From NCBI RefSeq assembly GCF_000485595.1, contig NW_014577106.1, forward strand, positions 203,905 through 240,416: 36,512 bases of DNA. Reading direction: 5' to 3'. The stretch is from Priapulus caudatus. Its lineage: Eukaryota; Priapulida; Priapulimorpha; Priapulimorphida; Priapulidae. The translations under genes and the position numbers were made by a program. Position 1 is the stretch's first letter. Every line of letters begins with the position of its first letter. The notes beneath the pieces were generated by a model. It was not told the origin of the DNA. It worked only from the letters and a program-made list of their open reading frames with translations, and made no database searches. Positions 8,973 through 20,742 of this stretch are shown in pieces.

Positions 8973-11246
8973 ACATTCACCGCCTCATTTGCTGTATTTT
9001 TGATACTTTGCTTTGTCTCTCGAATTTCATGCGGGATTCGCTCCCATATTGACAGAAGGGTACATATCAATAATGCCCACGGAAGCGAGGAGAGGTCTAA
9101 GTAACGCTCGCGTAACCGGCGGCCCTTTGACTAGATGGCCTGATCGAAACGTGACTTTAAGAAAACATTCTTCGTGAGAGTATTTTCCTAGCGACGTTCT
9201 CTATCGAATACGCGATTCTCTCTGCGAACGCGACGAGAATCTAAACAGATGACCTAATATGATTGTGTGACGTCATGGCCCGGGTACAATAGTGAACTTG
9301 TTCAGCCAACTGAATTCACCATTCAGGTCGAACTGGTCTTACGCATAGCCTTTACAGAACGTGACCCTGTCTATAAAGGCCACTTTTGTTGTTTTTCTAG
9401 AGTAACAGTGTTCTCTATAGGACGATCACGTTACTAGTAGGGACGCCTTTAGCCGTTAGCGACGGGTTAATACCGGTTACGACGGTTTAGCCGCTATACA
9501 CAGGGTTGACTATAATTGCGCGCAGAACGCGCTAATTATCTGCGTTATTATCAGTCAATTAATGCATGGTTAGCTTCAACGGTCAATAACCGCCCACTTT
9601 TGAGTGCTATCAAGCGATGGCTCTATTTAATTAGAAGTGATGATGGAAATTATTGCACACAAATTTCCGAGAATTACTCGATACTCTCAATGGGTTAGAG
9701 CGTAACAAAAATGAATATGCCCAAATAATATACCTAAGATATGCCGAAGATATAACTAAAAGATACACCTTAAAGATATACCTAAAATGTACCCTAAATA
9801 TATACCGTATGTAAGATGTGTGCCTAATATACATAATACCCGATTATATAACTAATTAGTTCTGTCTGGATGGTGTGCAATAGTGCTTGCATGGTATACG
9901 TTGGTGTAAGTTGAAAATGTAAGAAATGGCTATAGGCTAGCCAATATCACATTTATTTCATCGTTTCTGGTCAAATCACGAGATGGAGTTCAGCACATTT
10001 TGATGATCTTTGGCTTTTAGTAAAATGCCTCATAATCTATATATAATCAGTGTCTGAAAGGTTTTTTTTCAGATGGCAATTTATAACTATTCTTGTTCGT
10101 ATTAAACTTTTTTATTTCGAGAGCATTCATTCACATCCCAAAGATCGTGAATTTAAAGAAAAACACTGGTCTAAAAAATGCTTACTGATAGCCAGGGCCA
10201 GTCGTCGCGTATTACCTTGAAATTGCGCGCATTCATGCGTAATTGACAACATTGTGTGCGAGTCAACCCATGTCATGTATTAACTGGTCTATTTAAACTC
10301 GTTCGATCTAAGCCATGCTGTGCGCGACTTATTAATCATTGTAAACTTTTTCGGGCAGAAATCGCGAGAACAAAGCAAGTGATTACTGCTATTTCACAAT
10401 TCCGTATGACCATGACAATCAGTGAAGCCGAATTTTCGTCATTCTCTCCGACGTTCCGAATTTTTAGGATGCAAAGATATTTGCAGTACATAGAGAGAGG
10501 GGGAGAAAGAGAGATTCATATTCGTATATCATCGCCAAGTGTAATATCACTGACCCTAGCAATGTTATTTACATCGAATCTTAAAACACCTAAAACATAG
10601 CGATCTAACCAGACATAACCCAAAGCTGCGTAACTCTTAATTGTACCGCAACAAGAACTCATATGTTAGTGTTTTGGTGGGAGGAGCATGCAGGCTAGAT
10701 TATATTAAGATGATAAGATGAGGTGCCTATAACTGTAACCGATCACTGGCCGCAAGAACTAGGACGTGTTTAGTTTGATAAACCTCACTTAATCACTAGA
10801 TCAAAAATGCCATTTTAAAAACGAGGTATGAAACAGATATTATTAAACAAGGAAAAGGCAATCGAACGATGAGTAGGTATTCCAATTATCACATTATTAT
10901 ATCAAAATCATCCTGTGACGTATGATGACGTTAAAAAACTATGATATATCTAATACATATTTGTGAATGTAGGTCTGTTTGTTTGTCTGTTCTCAATGTA
11001 AATCAATATGGAGCACTCTAGAAATGTCCAATGACGTTCAGTAGGGGTAATTTTCGATGTTGAATGTCATGGGCACATCGGATTTTGACCTCCGAGGTTA
11101 GCTGAGGTTGCAGGAGGACAAAATGAGGCCAAACATGGTGAAAAATTGGTGCCTGCAGCAGCATTAAATCAACGGGCCCCTGCAGCAACATTGTCCAAAC
11201 AAGATTCAGCTTGCCTGGCTTTTGTTACTGTTACTAAATACAAGCT
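8973..11246. other. unannotated intronic stretch with a degenerate AT-rich minisatellite
   Basis: No gene recognised. At 9700-9840 a degenerate 12-14-bp repeat of AAGATATACCTAA type is visible. A 114-codon plus ORF (10256-10600) has no domain and no splice support. CCTGCAGCARCATT occurs twice at 11153-11192, just before the GATA array, and may be the remnant of an element that carried the array. Confidence 0.4.
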
Positions 11247-11349
11247 AGATAGAATAAGATAGATAGATAGATAGATAGATATATAGAATAGATAGGATAG
11301 ATAGATAGATAGATATATAGATAAGATAGATAGATAGAGTAGATAAATG

Positions 11350-11410
<61 letters not shown>

Positions 11411-11494
11411 AGATAGATAGATAGATAGATAAGATGATAGATAAGATAGTATAGATAGATAGATAGATAGATAGATAGAGATGAGATGATGGAT

Positions 11495-11549
<55 letters not shown>

Positions 11550-11581
11550 ATAATAAATAGATAGATAGATAGAATAGCTGA

Positions 11582-11617
<36 letters not shown>

Positions 11618-11658
11618 ATAATAGATAGTAAGATATGTAGATAGATAGATAGATTGTA

Positions 11659-11708
<50 letters not shown>

Positions 11709-11752
11709 GAGATAAATGATAGATATATAGATAGATATATAGATAGATAGAT

Positions 11753-11829
<77 letters not shown>

Positions 11830-11839
11830 TATAGATAAT

Positions 11840-11880
<41 letters not shown>

Positions 11881-11887
11881 GATAGAT

Positions 11888-11956
<69 letters not shown>

Positions 11957-12007
11957 GAGATAGATAGATAGATAAATAGATAGATAGATAGATAGATAAA
12001 TAAATAA

Positions 12008-12051
<44 letters not shown>

Positions 12052-12127
12052 AGATAGATAGATAGATAGATAGATATAAGATAGATAAGATAGATAGATA
12101 GATAGAATAGATAGATAGAATAGATAA

Positions 12128-12208
<81 letters not shown>

Positions 12209-12209
12209 C

Positions 12210-12257
<48 letters not shown>

Positions 12258-12278
12258 CCTGATTAGATAGATAGATAG

Positions 12279-12329
<51 letters not shown>

Positions 12330-12450
12330 GATAGATAGATAGATAGATATAATTATATGAATAGATAAGATATAAGATAGATAGATAGAACTAAACTTGA
12401 TTGTAGATAGATAAATAGATAAATACATAAATAGATAGATAGATAGATAG
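11247..12450. repeat. 1.2-kb GATA tetranucleotide array
   Basis: (GATA)n on the plus strand with scattered GATAA, ATATAG and AATA interruptions, inside receptor intron 2. On the minus strand the motif reads ATC TAT CTA TCT without a stop, giving a 419-codon Ile-Tyr-Leu-Ser frame that is not a gene. Confidence 0.95.
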
Positions 12451-14187
12451 CTTATTGTTTTTCTTTTTCTTTCAACAAAGTGAGTGCTTTATTTCCCGGG
12501 AAGCATCGGGTATCCTGCTAGTGGTTGGTAAAGACGAGCCAATGTTTACTATCGACAAATGAACCATATTATAGATATACCGAGAGAGGTCTTCATTTTC
12601 TTTAGACTGCTATAAGCATACACTGAAGCAAGCATGTGATTGCGCTAACCACTATCTAATTATTCTTTACTGCAATGGTTGTTAAGCTAAGTTGCATCTT
12701 AAGAGTCATTATAATTTATGATAAATCCAAGCAATTAATTTTTTGACAGCAGTTTCGACAAGCGGTCTATCTGCCTTTACAAAACTAAATTAAATTTCCT
12801 GTGCACGTCACCAGATGGCCGGATAGGCCGGATAGACAGACGAGTTGTTGAAACTGTTAATAACAGGTTAATTACTTGGATTCATTATGAAATAAAACCC
12901 GTTTTTAATATTATAACGAAATCCGACAAACTCAGTCTATATGTTGCGTCTGTTCAATGATAATATGTTCTGCTGTTTCAGTATTACTATGCGAGCGCAT
13001 GTCGCCGTTGCTAAACTCAAGCCTGGTTATAGATGTGAGTCTGAGTAGCTTAGTGAAGATTACTCAGACTCGTCGTGACCGCTTAAGTGGCTTCACCAAG
13101 GCGACACGATGCTATCGCGTTATCGTTGGAATAACATATGAACGTCTGACTTGTCTCACCAAGTGTTGCTGGTAGTAACCGCGATACGCCCTACACAGGC
13201 GCCTAGAGCGTGTTTGTTAACATGACCTATAATCATATATAGTATGAAATGTCGCAGAAATTTAAAGCAACTGCGTGAATACGCGATATGCGGATTTCAC
13301 CAAATAAGGGTTGGTAGTAGGCGAGAGCATGATACTTTGACTAGAGACCCTACCCCGATTTCACCCTAACCTCTACCCCCAGGGAATGTGTTTCACTCAG
13401 CGTGGGATTAACAGGTCTTGAGTAGAAAAGGAATCGATGGTGGGCAGGGATGAGCGAGCTCCCAAGCGGGTATAACCGTGCATCGTTCCAGCGCACCATC
13501 TGTAGCACCGTGTAGCCCGGTGTATTCAAGCTAAGCCGCTCCCAGCTTGTGTTTACTGAAGTCCGCGGAAGCAGCAGGTGGAAAATGATGAGATGGCTTC
13601 GCAACGCACCTCCAGGGCACACTAGTCCGAACAAATGCGCGGAAATCTTTGTAATTCTTTACTAAGGCGCGCACACACGTCAAGGCGACTCACGCAGCAA
13701 TATGTATATAAATGTTCATGCTGTAGAGGCATCGGCATGATGATTAGCACATATTTACCAAGATCAAACTCCAAAGCTTGTGTAAGTCGCGCGTGTTATG
13801 CGTGTGCGCTGCATTCTAATTAGCCTGTCTGAGAAAGATGTCTTTCCATTTAATTCTCCCATTGTACGAAGCCAGCCGTTTTCCGTCGATATGTTTGGCT
13901 TCTTCGTGCATTACTGCAAGCGTTAACACACTATGTATCCGTCTGCATTGACAGCACTATTTTACGGTGATCTCACTGCAGCGCACTGCTATATGGAAAA
14001 AATAATTGTAATCTTAATTTAGATCGCACGAAACGGCGTGTTTGTTCAGGATCCAGGCTCGTGCTCTCAAGAAATTATGTCTCATCAGAATAATTAATTA
14101 TCAAACAGAAAAACTAAAATAATCGAATTCATCGTCTGCAGACACAATACTTGCTATATATATATAGTAGATACCCAAATATGTGCT
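12451..14187. other. unannotated intronic stretch with one hairpin
   Basis: Complex sequence in receptor intron 2. A perfect hairpin with 11-bp arms GAGTCTGAGTA (13037-13047 and 13061-13071) and a 13-nt loop is present. A 94-codon minus ORF at 13350-13634 lies in a higher-GC island. It has no recognised domain and no clear exon borders and could be an old element fragment. Confidence 0.4.
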
Positions 14188-14214
14188 ACACACACGCGCG
14201 CGCTCACACACGCA

Positions 14215-14246
<32 letters not shown>

Positions 14247-14309
14247 TATACATATACACACGCGACACACACAACATACACACACAACACACAAGCACAC
14301 ACACACACA

Positions 14310-14369
<60 letters not shown>

Positions 14370-14429
14370 TATACATATACACACGCAACACACACAACAT
14401 ACACACACAACACACAACACACAACACAC

Positions 14430-14478
<49 letters not shown>

Positions 14479-14496
14479 ACACACACACACACACAC
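14188..14496. repeat. CA microsatellite
   Basis: (CA)n on the plus strand with CG, ACATATA and ACACAACA interruptions, including a duplicated block (ATACATATACACACGC near 14246 and 14376). It lies 215 nt inside receptor intron 2, beyond the donor at 14711. All ORFs across it are Thr-His or Val-Cys artefacts. Confidence 0.95.
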
Positions 14497-14711
14497 GATA
14501 TTGAGCGAGTTTCTAACATATTATGGCATAGCCCGAGGTATATTCCATCATGATAACGCAGCAGTGAATGATACCGACAAGAAGCTCCTCACGAATCTCT
14601 CTAAAGCACAATAAACGCCCGAGGAGGAATATGATCGAGTGAATTATGGTAAACACAACACGGATTTCATTTCTATATACAAGTGATCCTTGAACATACA
14701 TCCATACTTAC
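14497..14711 (-). other. start of receptor intron 2
   Basis: The intron begins GTAAGTATGG on the minus strand (donor at 14710-14711) after the signal-peptide exon and would run to the acceptor at 2254-2255. No further structure was recognised in this part. Confidence 0.45.
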
Positions 14712-14806
14712 GTCGAGTGTATCGTAAGCAGGAATCCATAGAAAAGGCAGCCGCATCTAAGTCTAAATGCACCCATTAGAAACATTCTCGTCACGGGCAT
14801 CTAAAT
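14712..14806 (-). CDS. signal-peptide (first coding) exon of the Cys-loop receptor gene
   Basis: The exon is bounded by acceptor TTTATCGTTGCAG (AG at 14807-14808) and donor GTAAGTAT. It holds six 5'-UTR bases ATTTAG, whose TAG is an in-frame stop, and then three in-frame ATGs at 14798-14800, 14783-14785 and 14774-14776. From the third ATG the peptide starts MGAFRLRCGCLFYGFLL and ends TIHS, with a basic then hydrophobic segment typical of a signal peptide. It ends with two bases (AC), and the exon at 2253 begins with one base (A), so joining gives Thr in the right frame. About 28 residues then precede the conserved GYDN motif, a normal spacing for this family. The link to the 2108 exon is inferred from phase, strand and content, with no transcript seen. 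Confidence 0.6.
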
Positions 14807-16741
14807 CTGCAACGATAAATATTGCGATCAAGGAATTAATCGATTGGTAGATTATGAAATGACTATTTTGGCCTTCGTGCTGTCACCGCGGCAACATTGC
14901 ACACTGCGTAGGTATCTAACGAATGGGGTTTTAACTGCCACGATCAAAACATGATTCATCAACCTTTCCTGGTGTTACCCAGACGATTAGACCCATATAA
15001 GCAAAAATAAACAGTGCTAGGCAGAGCGTAGGTAATGTATTTAACGGGAGGTAAAGTGATTGATGATCAAGTAATCACTCAAGTGGGATAGCTGTAATAT
15101 TTATCGTGCATTATTAAATTATCTATAATATGAGTACTAAATTTAATGTAATAAATTCGACTACTTGCACATATGACTATGTAAGCCTAAATGACTGACG
15201 CCTAAATGCACAACGTGTGGACGCATAATGTACAAACTGCTCCCTGTTCATCCAGATAACCTAACGTAAGCGTAGCATATGATGCTCTAATGCGGCGTGT
15301 CAAGTTGTATGTGTAGTACCAAGTACAAGTGGTTATCTGATGTGTACGTGTGATCTGTACATTACAAGGCTACTTTCGTCATTACTGCATTCAAAGTTAC
15401 TCGGTACAGTTGCTTCATGGGCATAAAGTGTCCCTAATCAATATACGGGGACATCGGTACTTTAATTACGCTTTTATGACCAGGAGTTTTCACGTAGGGT
15501 AAAACAACGACCGAACAAAGTAAAGTTTCGTTCACGCGAGACGCAAACAATCCCACATCTTTGCGACGAACTATATCGAGTAATCAACTATACGTAACAT
15601 TCACCTGCCGGTAGACCAAGTACGTCACACCATCGCGCACGTTATCCGCTAACATTTCAACGGTTTTCTTTTGTCTCGCAACAGCTCACCTAGCGAGTCC
15701 CAGGCGACTGCTGCGAACGTGTACTGAGCGCGGTAAGCGTGTTTGCGAGTCGTGTGCGCAGGTAAATGCCGCCGCGGTGAATATCTCAGCAGGAAAGACA
15801 ACCCGACTCAGGCGCGCATGTCCCTAAATCATTCATCGGACGGGGAGACGAACGCAGGAGACGCGCTAGCCGTACGTACGTAACACGATCTCGCTGTGAG
15901 TAACAAAGCCGATAGCACCGCCAGCATCTACAACGTAAGGCCCTGCCCGTGTTGTTTCACCCCCCGAGAACTCACAGACTCTTGCGGCTTATAGGTACGG
16001 CTAGGTCTATCGAGTAAATAGTTCAAGATGCTGGCTGTCGAGAAATGTCGGAACGGTTATTCCTTTGCTCGGAACATCGATCACACGTTTCTCCCGAAGG
16101 TTTTCTCGCAAAAATAGTGCGAAATGCAAAAAATAGTCGTTAGTCGTTATCGTGTTTGCCTATTTTCGCGCTTCTTAACAAACGTCTACCAACTTTCCAT
16201 CATACTGCCCAGTAAGTAACCTATTTAACCCGTCAACGTGTGAGCAATCTACCATCGTGTGGCTCCTACACGCGTTACCTGATCGTGAAAATACTCCGAT
16301 CCTACACACGCCTCGCCGACGACGCAGCAATAGGAAGTAACCCATGAAATTCGGGCAACGGTTAAGCGATCTAACACACGCTGTAACTCATACACGCGTT
16401 ACAGCATAGTGAAAATATTCCTGCACATGTCGGACCGATAAGAAAGAAAGCCATGTAACCCGGTAGCGGCACCGAACCGTAGTCACCGCGTAACGACGTA
16501 CTTAACGAGGTAGCAAGCAACCTACGCACACACTTCGTAACTGTAGCTACTCGCGCGCGCGCGTTACCTTATATAATGAATATATCCCAGCTTTACGACG
16601 CTCTCGTCGATGGCTCGGTCATGACTTGTGAAACACCAACGACGTGCCGCCTGGGAATTTCTGTTCGCGCGTGTGCCCACCGCGTGTGCAACGAGAGGGG
16701 AGCAAACACGCGCAGAGAATAATAAACCGTCTTTCACTCAC
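14807..16741 (-). other. probable receptor intron 1, with regulatory-looking motifs
   Basis: It runs from donor GTGAGTGA (16740-16741) to the acceptor at 14807-14808, about 1.9 kb. It contains an X-box at 14882-14895, a diverged tandem repeat of about 122 bp (near 16268 and 16390, sharing TACACGCGTTAC and GTGAAAATA), and repeated GTAAC/GTTAC motifs between 16210 and 16570. GC content rises towards the right end. Confidence 0.4.
14882..14895. promoter_or_regulatory. X-box (RFX-type) consensus site
   Basis: GTCACCGCGGCAAC matches GTNRCC-N(0-3)-RGYAAC at every position with a 2-nt spacer. It lies 74 bp upstream (minus sense) of the signal-peptide exon. RFX factors bind such sites in ciliary and sensory-neuron genes. 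Binding here is inference from the motif alone. Confidence 0.45.
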
Positions 16742-17005
16742 CGTCGCTGGAAGAGAGAAACCAAAGCAAGCCCTGACGCCCGATCCAGTATCCCGGCAGC
16801 ACACCGGAGCAGCAGCGCCGTTGCTGACGTGAGCGTCGGCTGTGGAACTGGCGAGCGGGCGTCTCAGCGTGCGCGCCAGATCAGTGACGAAACATCGATC
16901 TGAGAGCGGGCAGCGGCAACGGCAAACGTAGCAGCGGCACCCGAGCTGGGCGCTGCATCCCGCGGGCGTCAGAAATCACTGTCTAGCGGTCAGTAAGCAA
17001 GCACG
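16742..17005 (-). other. probable non-coding first exon of the receptor gene
   Basis: This GC-rich block ends in a good minus-strand donor, GCGACG|GTGAGTGA. Its right limit is set only by the TATA-like box at 17026-17033, which would place initiation near 16996-17003. It contains a short upstream ORF of 25 codons (16881-16958, MQRPARVPLLRLPL...). Assignment to the receptor gene rests on strand, order and the compatible acceptor at 14807. The overlapping plus-strand ORFs (16628-16903 and 16644-16832) have no domain. Confidence 0.35.
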
Positions 17006-17100
17006 CGCCTTTACCCTACCCCGCGCCTTTATACTACGCGCACTCGAAGAGTGTTCGGGCATATTACATTTACAGAGATTACACCTTTATACTTTTATAC
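17006..17100 (-). promoter_or_regulatory. candidate TATA promoter of the receptor gene
   Basis: On the minus strand TATAAAGG occurs at 17026-17033 and again at 17084-17091, with TATAAAAG at 17092-17099. The first is followed after about 25-30 nt by an initiator-like TTACTGA near 16991. The surrounding shift from AT-rich (right) to GC-rich (left) fits a promoter firing leftwards. Confidence 0.35.
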
Positions 17101-20100
17101 AGATTATTTCATTAGGGGACAGGTCTGATAGTGTTTTAAGGGAAATAATTATTATGTCGCCATTATTTTTTTTCTGCAACGATTACGTAAGACGTCTGTA
17201 TCTCTGTAGAGGCGTTTGTGAATATCGCAAGGAATATCTTCATATTCTTGTTCATATTCATCATGAACCGTTTTCTGACCTTAGAAACACCGAGCAATTG
17301 AGTGTTCTGGCCTTTACACTAAAAAACGCTTCTGCTTTATCTAATGTATTCTGTGATCTAGGTATTAAAAATCCCAATAAACATAGCAGCCCCTTGCTCT
17401 CGTCGTGCTCTAAAAAACAGCGGATGGTTTTGTTTGACGTGGATTTGTAACGTAAAAAGCGTCTTCGTTTCATATTTGCGTTCTTAACCTTGTATGAAAT
17501 GGCATTTTTCTGGTCTTTAGACACAAAACGATTTCGCTATGCTGTTTTATCTTAATTTTTTTGTTATTCATGCGTAATTTTAGATATGTACTCTACCCTG
17601 CCACCGGTTCCCTTGCTTCTCTAAACCTCCTCTTCATATTTTATATAGTAGGCGAAGTGTTTTGATTAATTATTAACATTACAATCGCATGTCGGTTTGT
17701 CTGATTAGTATTTGCTGAAAAAGGAAATCCACATGCGACATATTATAAATGATTTTAATCATAGACCATTGACGAATCTTTGTAAATTCTTGAATAGTTC
17801 ACCACTGTAGAAAACATCCAATTCAGCGGTGAAAGATATAATTTAAAGCAGTTTTAAAATGAAGTACGACAGTATTACGTTATTATTAGTAAGGCAGCAC
17901 GCAGCAATGATTTAGGCCCTGCTTCATTGCAAAACCAAATTTTAATTTTGGAATGTATTATTATAGTACACAGTAGACAAGGGTATAATAGAGAGGAACA
18001 ATGAAACGTAAATGAATAAGTATATTTAATCTGATATTCCCCATGATTTTTATTCGAGGTCGGGCCCTGGTCCCAAACTGACAGGAACCGTCAAAGAACA
18101 GAGCTTGATATTAAGCTACTCTAACATCTAACTGATTCGGGCTGGAAATCTGCCGCATTCGTGAGGCGCGAGTATACATAGATTGTCGCTACAGATTCCT
18201 GACTCACTCACAATGCACCTCAATGCACCCGACCAGAACAGCCTAATGTGTCGCTGTTAAAACCGCTCCCTCGTGAACAGTCGGAAATCGCCGCAGGCAC
18301 CCAAAGAAAAATGTTAAATCATTTTCCTTTCTAAATCATTCACCGAGAAATTGTTAGCAATTTTTATTCAAATATGTCAGTGGATAATGCTGATATCATT
18401 ATGCGAATGTGACTCCGGCCGCAAACTTAAGCTATTCGGCAAAAATATTCCATAATTTAGGGATCTTTATTTCGTTGCTCTTCCATGAATATTTATACTA
18501 ATTATATACCGGACCTATCCGTTAGCCGTATGGAATATCTATTCTGTATTTTCATCTGCCTCGGTTATTCTAACTGCTCTCACGTGCGTATAGTTTACAT
18601 GTGTGTGTTTTTCATTAATTACCGGTTATTGTTTCGGTCTAATTCTTCCATTCGGGCTCAGTGCACAGATATCATTTCTTCCACTCATTTTCACAAAATA
18701 TAAGAAGCGCCTCTTTTGCTACCACACAAGTGCATTTGCAAACATTAGTCTAGTCTCCTAGTTTCAGGGCAAGCCCACTATTAGGCATCAGCTGTTATTC
18801 ATATCCATCTCCAACGACGCCCCTCTTGTTTTTTTAGTCAATCTCCCAGTTTGCAAGATGGCTGCGCTTTCTCCTTGTGTAAATTTACATCTTTCGTCTA
18901 TCTCGCCTTTCTCTTTTATTCACTACTAATTCACTCACGTCTCTCTATCCGCAATAGTGATCACCAGCACTGATCTATGGCATGTCACGTGATGCGGGCC
19001 GCTCTAGAGCGTGATCAATTGGCAATGAATATCCGACAGGCAATTATTTGCTTTGGCATAATTGGCACTGGCCGACTATAGGCGCGTGCAGATAGATGAT
19101 AGCACCATAGTGTCACTTACAAGGTCCGTCGTGGTTGTTTGCTTTGGTCGCTTGCCCCGCTCTTGCCTAAGTGATGTAGAAGTCATACCGTTGGTGAGGT
19201 ATATACTTACCCCCCCCTACTATATACTTAACTGTTTTTTTATTTACAATTCGACGGCACACCGCGGCGTCTTAAATCTGACCATCTGCCGGCCCTAAAC
19301 GAGCAATGCCTGCATGCGCTATACCACTGCTCGTCTAAATGGTGCTGTTCTCCCGTTTCTTATATATGCGCACGTTACAATTGCGTGATGCGAAATGTCA
19401 CGTTACTACCGCTATGCGTTTCACTGAGTCATGCACGATCTAGCATTTTGTGCAACCCAACTTTATCTTTTTTTGTCTTCGAAATAGTCCCTTGGAGATT
19501 ATTCATTGTGAGGTTATGGGGTTATAGATATGCATTGATCTGACGTTGGTGTCCATATGATATCTGTGTGACGTATGTGACGATTGTGTTGCTGTTATCA
19601 GTATTGATGACGTAAGCGTTAATATTGACTTAGCTGTTGTTTGTATTGGAATTGTCGAGGGGCAGGAATGATTATGTTGTCATTGTTGACGTTAGCATTA
19701 TTGATGCTAGTTTTGTTGACGTCAGCAGTTTTAACTTCAATATTATCGGTGCCTGTGTTGATGACATTGTTGTTGTTAGAATAGGCATGGTCAGGGACGA
19801 GCGGTTTCCCTTATATCAGCAGACTGGTTCCGTCTAGTCGACTCGTTCATTGCCAAAAACAATAAAACATTATGAACTCAAAACATTATAAAAAGAAAAG
19901 GATTTGATAGTCCGTTTATTAATTTATTTTCATGTTTTTGGCGTACAGGAAATTATCCGGTAAGAAGGAAGTGACCAAAAACTTAGCAGCGTATATTTTA
20001 AGCATTAATAAATTCGAATTATTCCAATTTAATTTAATTTTAATATTCCATTTAACTGATGGTATATCTCGTAATGCACAAGATAGCACAGAAGAAGGTA

Positions 20101-20343
20101 AGTGTGAAAGTAGCATGTACCGAGGGGGCATGAATAGCTTTCTTGAGAAGTGAAAGCGCTTTCTATGAAGTGTTACAACATCATTTTACGAAATATAGAA
20201 TTTCTATCAACTTCAACGATTCCTTTATATCTATACCAACAAGTCACAGATTTTAATACATTACCTACATGCTTGTTATGTATGTAAAGTATACGACCGA
20301 TACAGGCGGTTATGTGTTGACCGTTGCATATGTCTGTTAAATC
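17101..20343. other. unannotated, presumably intergenic
   Basis: No recognised gene. Small ORFs (17154-17450 plus, 18485-18703 plus and 19062-19298 plus) show no domain. At 19560-19780 there is a degenerate TTGATG/GTTGACGTYAG repeat containing TGACGTCA. A possible plus-strand exon runs from an acceptor (TTTTTGGCGTACAG, near 19948) to donor GAAG|GTAAGTGT at 20097. It encodes a KLSGKKEVTKNL... segment, but much of it derives from ATTT-rich sequence, so I leave it uncalled. Confidence 0.35.
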
Positions 20344-20510
20344 CGTCGCACACCTGAGTAATTTTACTCAGTAAAATGATGCATGCGTCAAAATACTCAC
20401 GTGTGCGCCGGATTTTATTTGAGTTTTCTCACGCATGCATCAAGAAACTCAATATCAAACTTGTTTGAGAATTTTTGACTCACGCGTCAAAATACTCAAC
20501 GTGTGCGACG
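20344..20510. mobile_element. MITE-like element, 167 bp
   Basis: The terminal inverted repeats are CGTCGCACACCTGAGTA (20344-20360) and the complement of TACTCAACGTGTGCGACG (20493-20510), differing by one base and one indel. Inside, GCGTCAAAATACTCA occurs twice (near 20386 and 20484), and further ACTCA/TGAGT pairs suggest nested foldback structure. There is no ORF. No target-site duplication was confirmed. Confidence 0.6.
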
Positions 20511-20547
20511 TGCTTGACGGAACACACTAACGCACACACGCCGTGTA

Positions 20548-20610
20548 GAGTGTGTTTGTGTGTGTGTATGTGTGTGTGTGCGTGTGTGTGAGTGTGTGTG
20601 TGTGTGTGTG

Positions 20611-20645
<35 letters not shown>

Positions 20646-20691
20646 GTGTGTGTGTGTGTAGTGTGTGTGCGTATGTGTGTGTGTGTGTGTG

Positions 20692-20739
<48 letters not shown>

Positions 20740-20742
20740 TTT
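20548..20742. repeat. GT microsatellite
   Basis: (GT)n on the plus strand with TAGT, GCGT and TATG interruptions, starting about 40 bp after the MITE at 20344-20510. ORFs across it are artefacts. Confidence 0.95.

Noticed and set aside
8339-9052. 237-codon Pro/Leu-rich ORF and opposing Arg- or Glu-rich ORFs
   Set aside because: They follow a CTC/CTT simple-sequence tract; there are no domains or splice sites.
11169-12428. 419-codon minus-strand ORF of Ile-Tyr-Leu-Ser repeats
   Set aside because: It is the translation of a GATA array, which has no stop codon in any phase on that strand.
13350-13634. 94-codon minus-strand ORF as a gene
   Set aside because: No domain, no credible splice borders; possibly an old element fragment, but not identifiable by eye.
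15685-15761. Plus-strand candidate exon (acceptor CTCGCAACAG, donor CAG|GTAAAT) with a Cys-containing open frame of 25 codons
   Set aside because: It lies inside the better supported minus-strand intron 1, has no partner exon and no recognised similarity.
16628-16903. 91-codon plus-strand ORF in the GC-rich island
   Set aside because: It overlaps the likely receptor promoter and leader; its frame is open through GC composition and it lacks a recognisable domain.
19948-20096. Plus-strand candidate exon ending at GAAG|GTAAGTGT
   Set aside because: The donor is strong, but most of the reading frame is ATTT-rich low-complexity sequence and no neighbouring exon was found.
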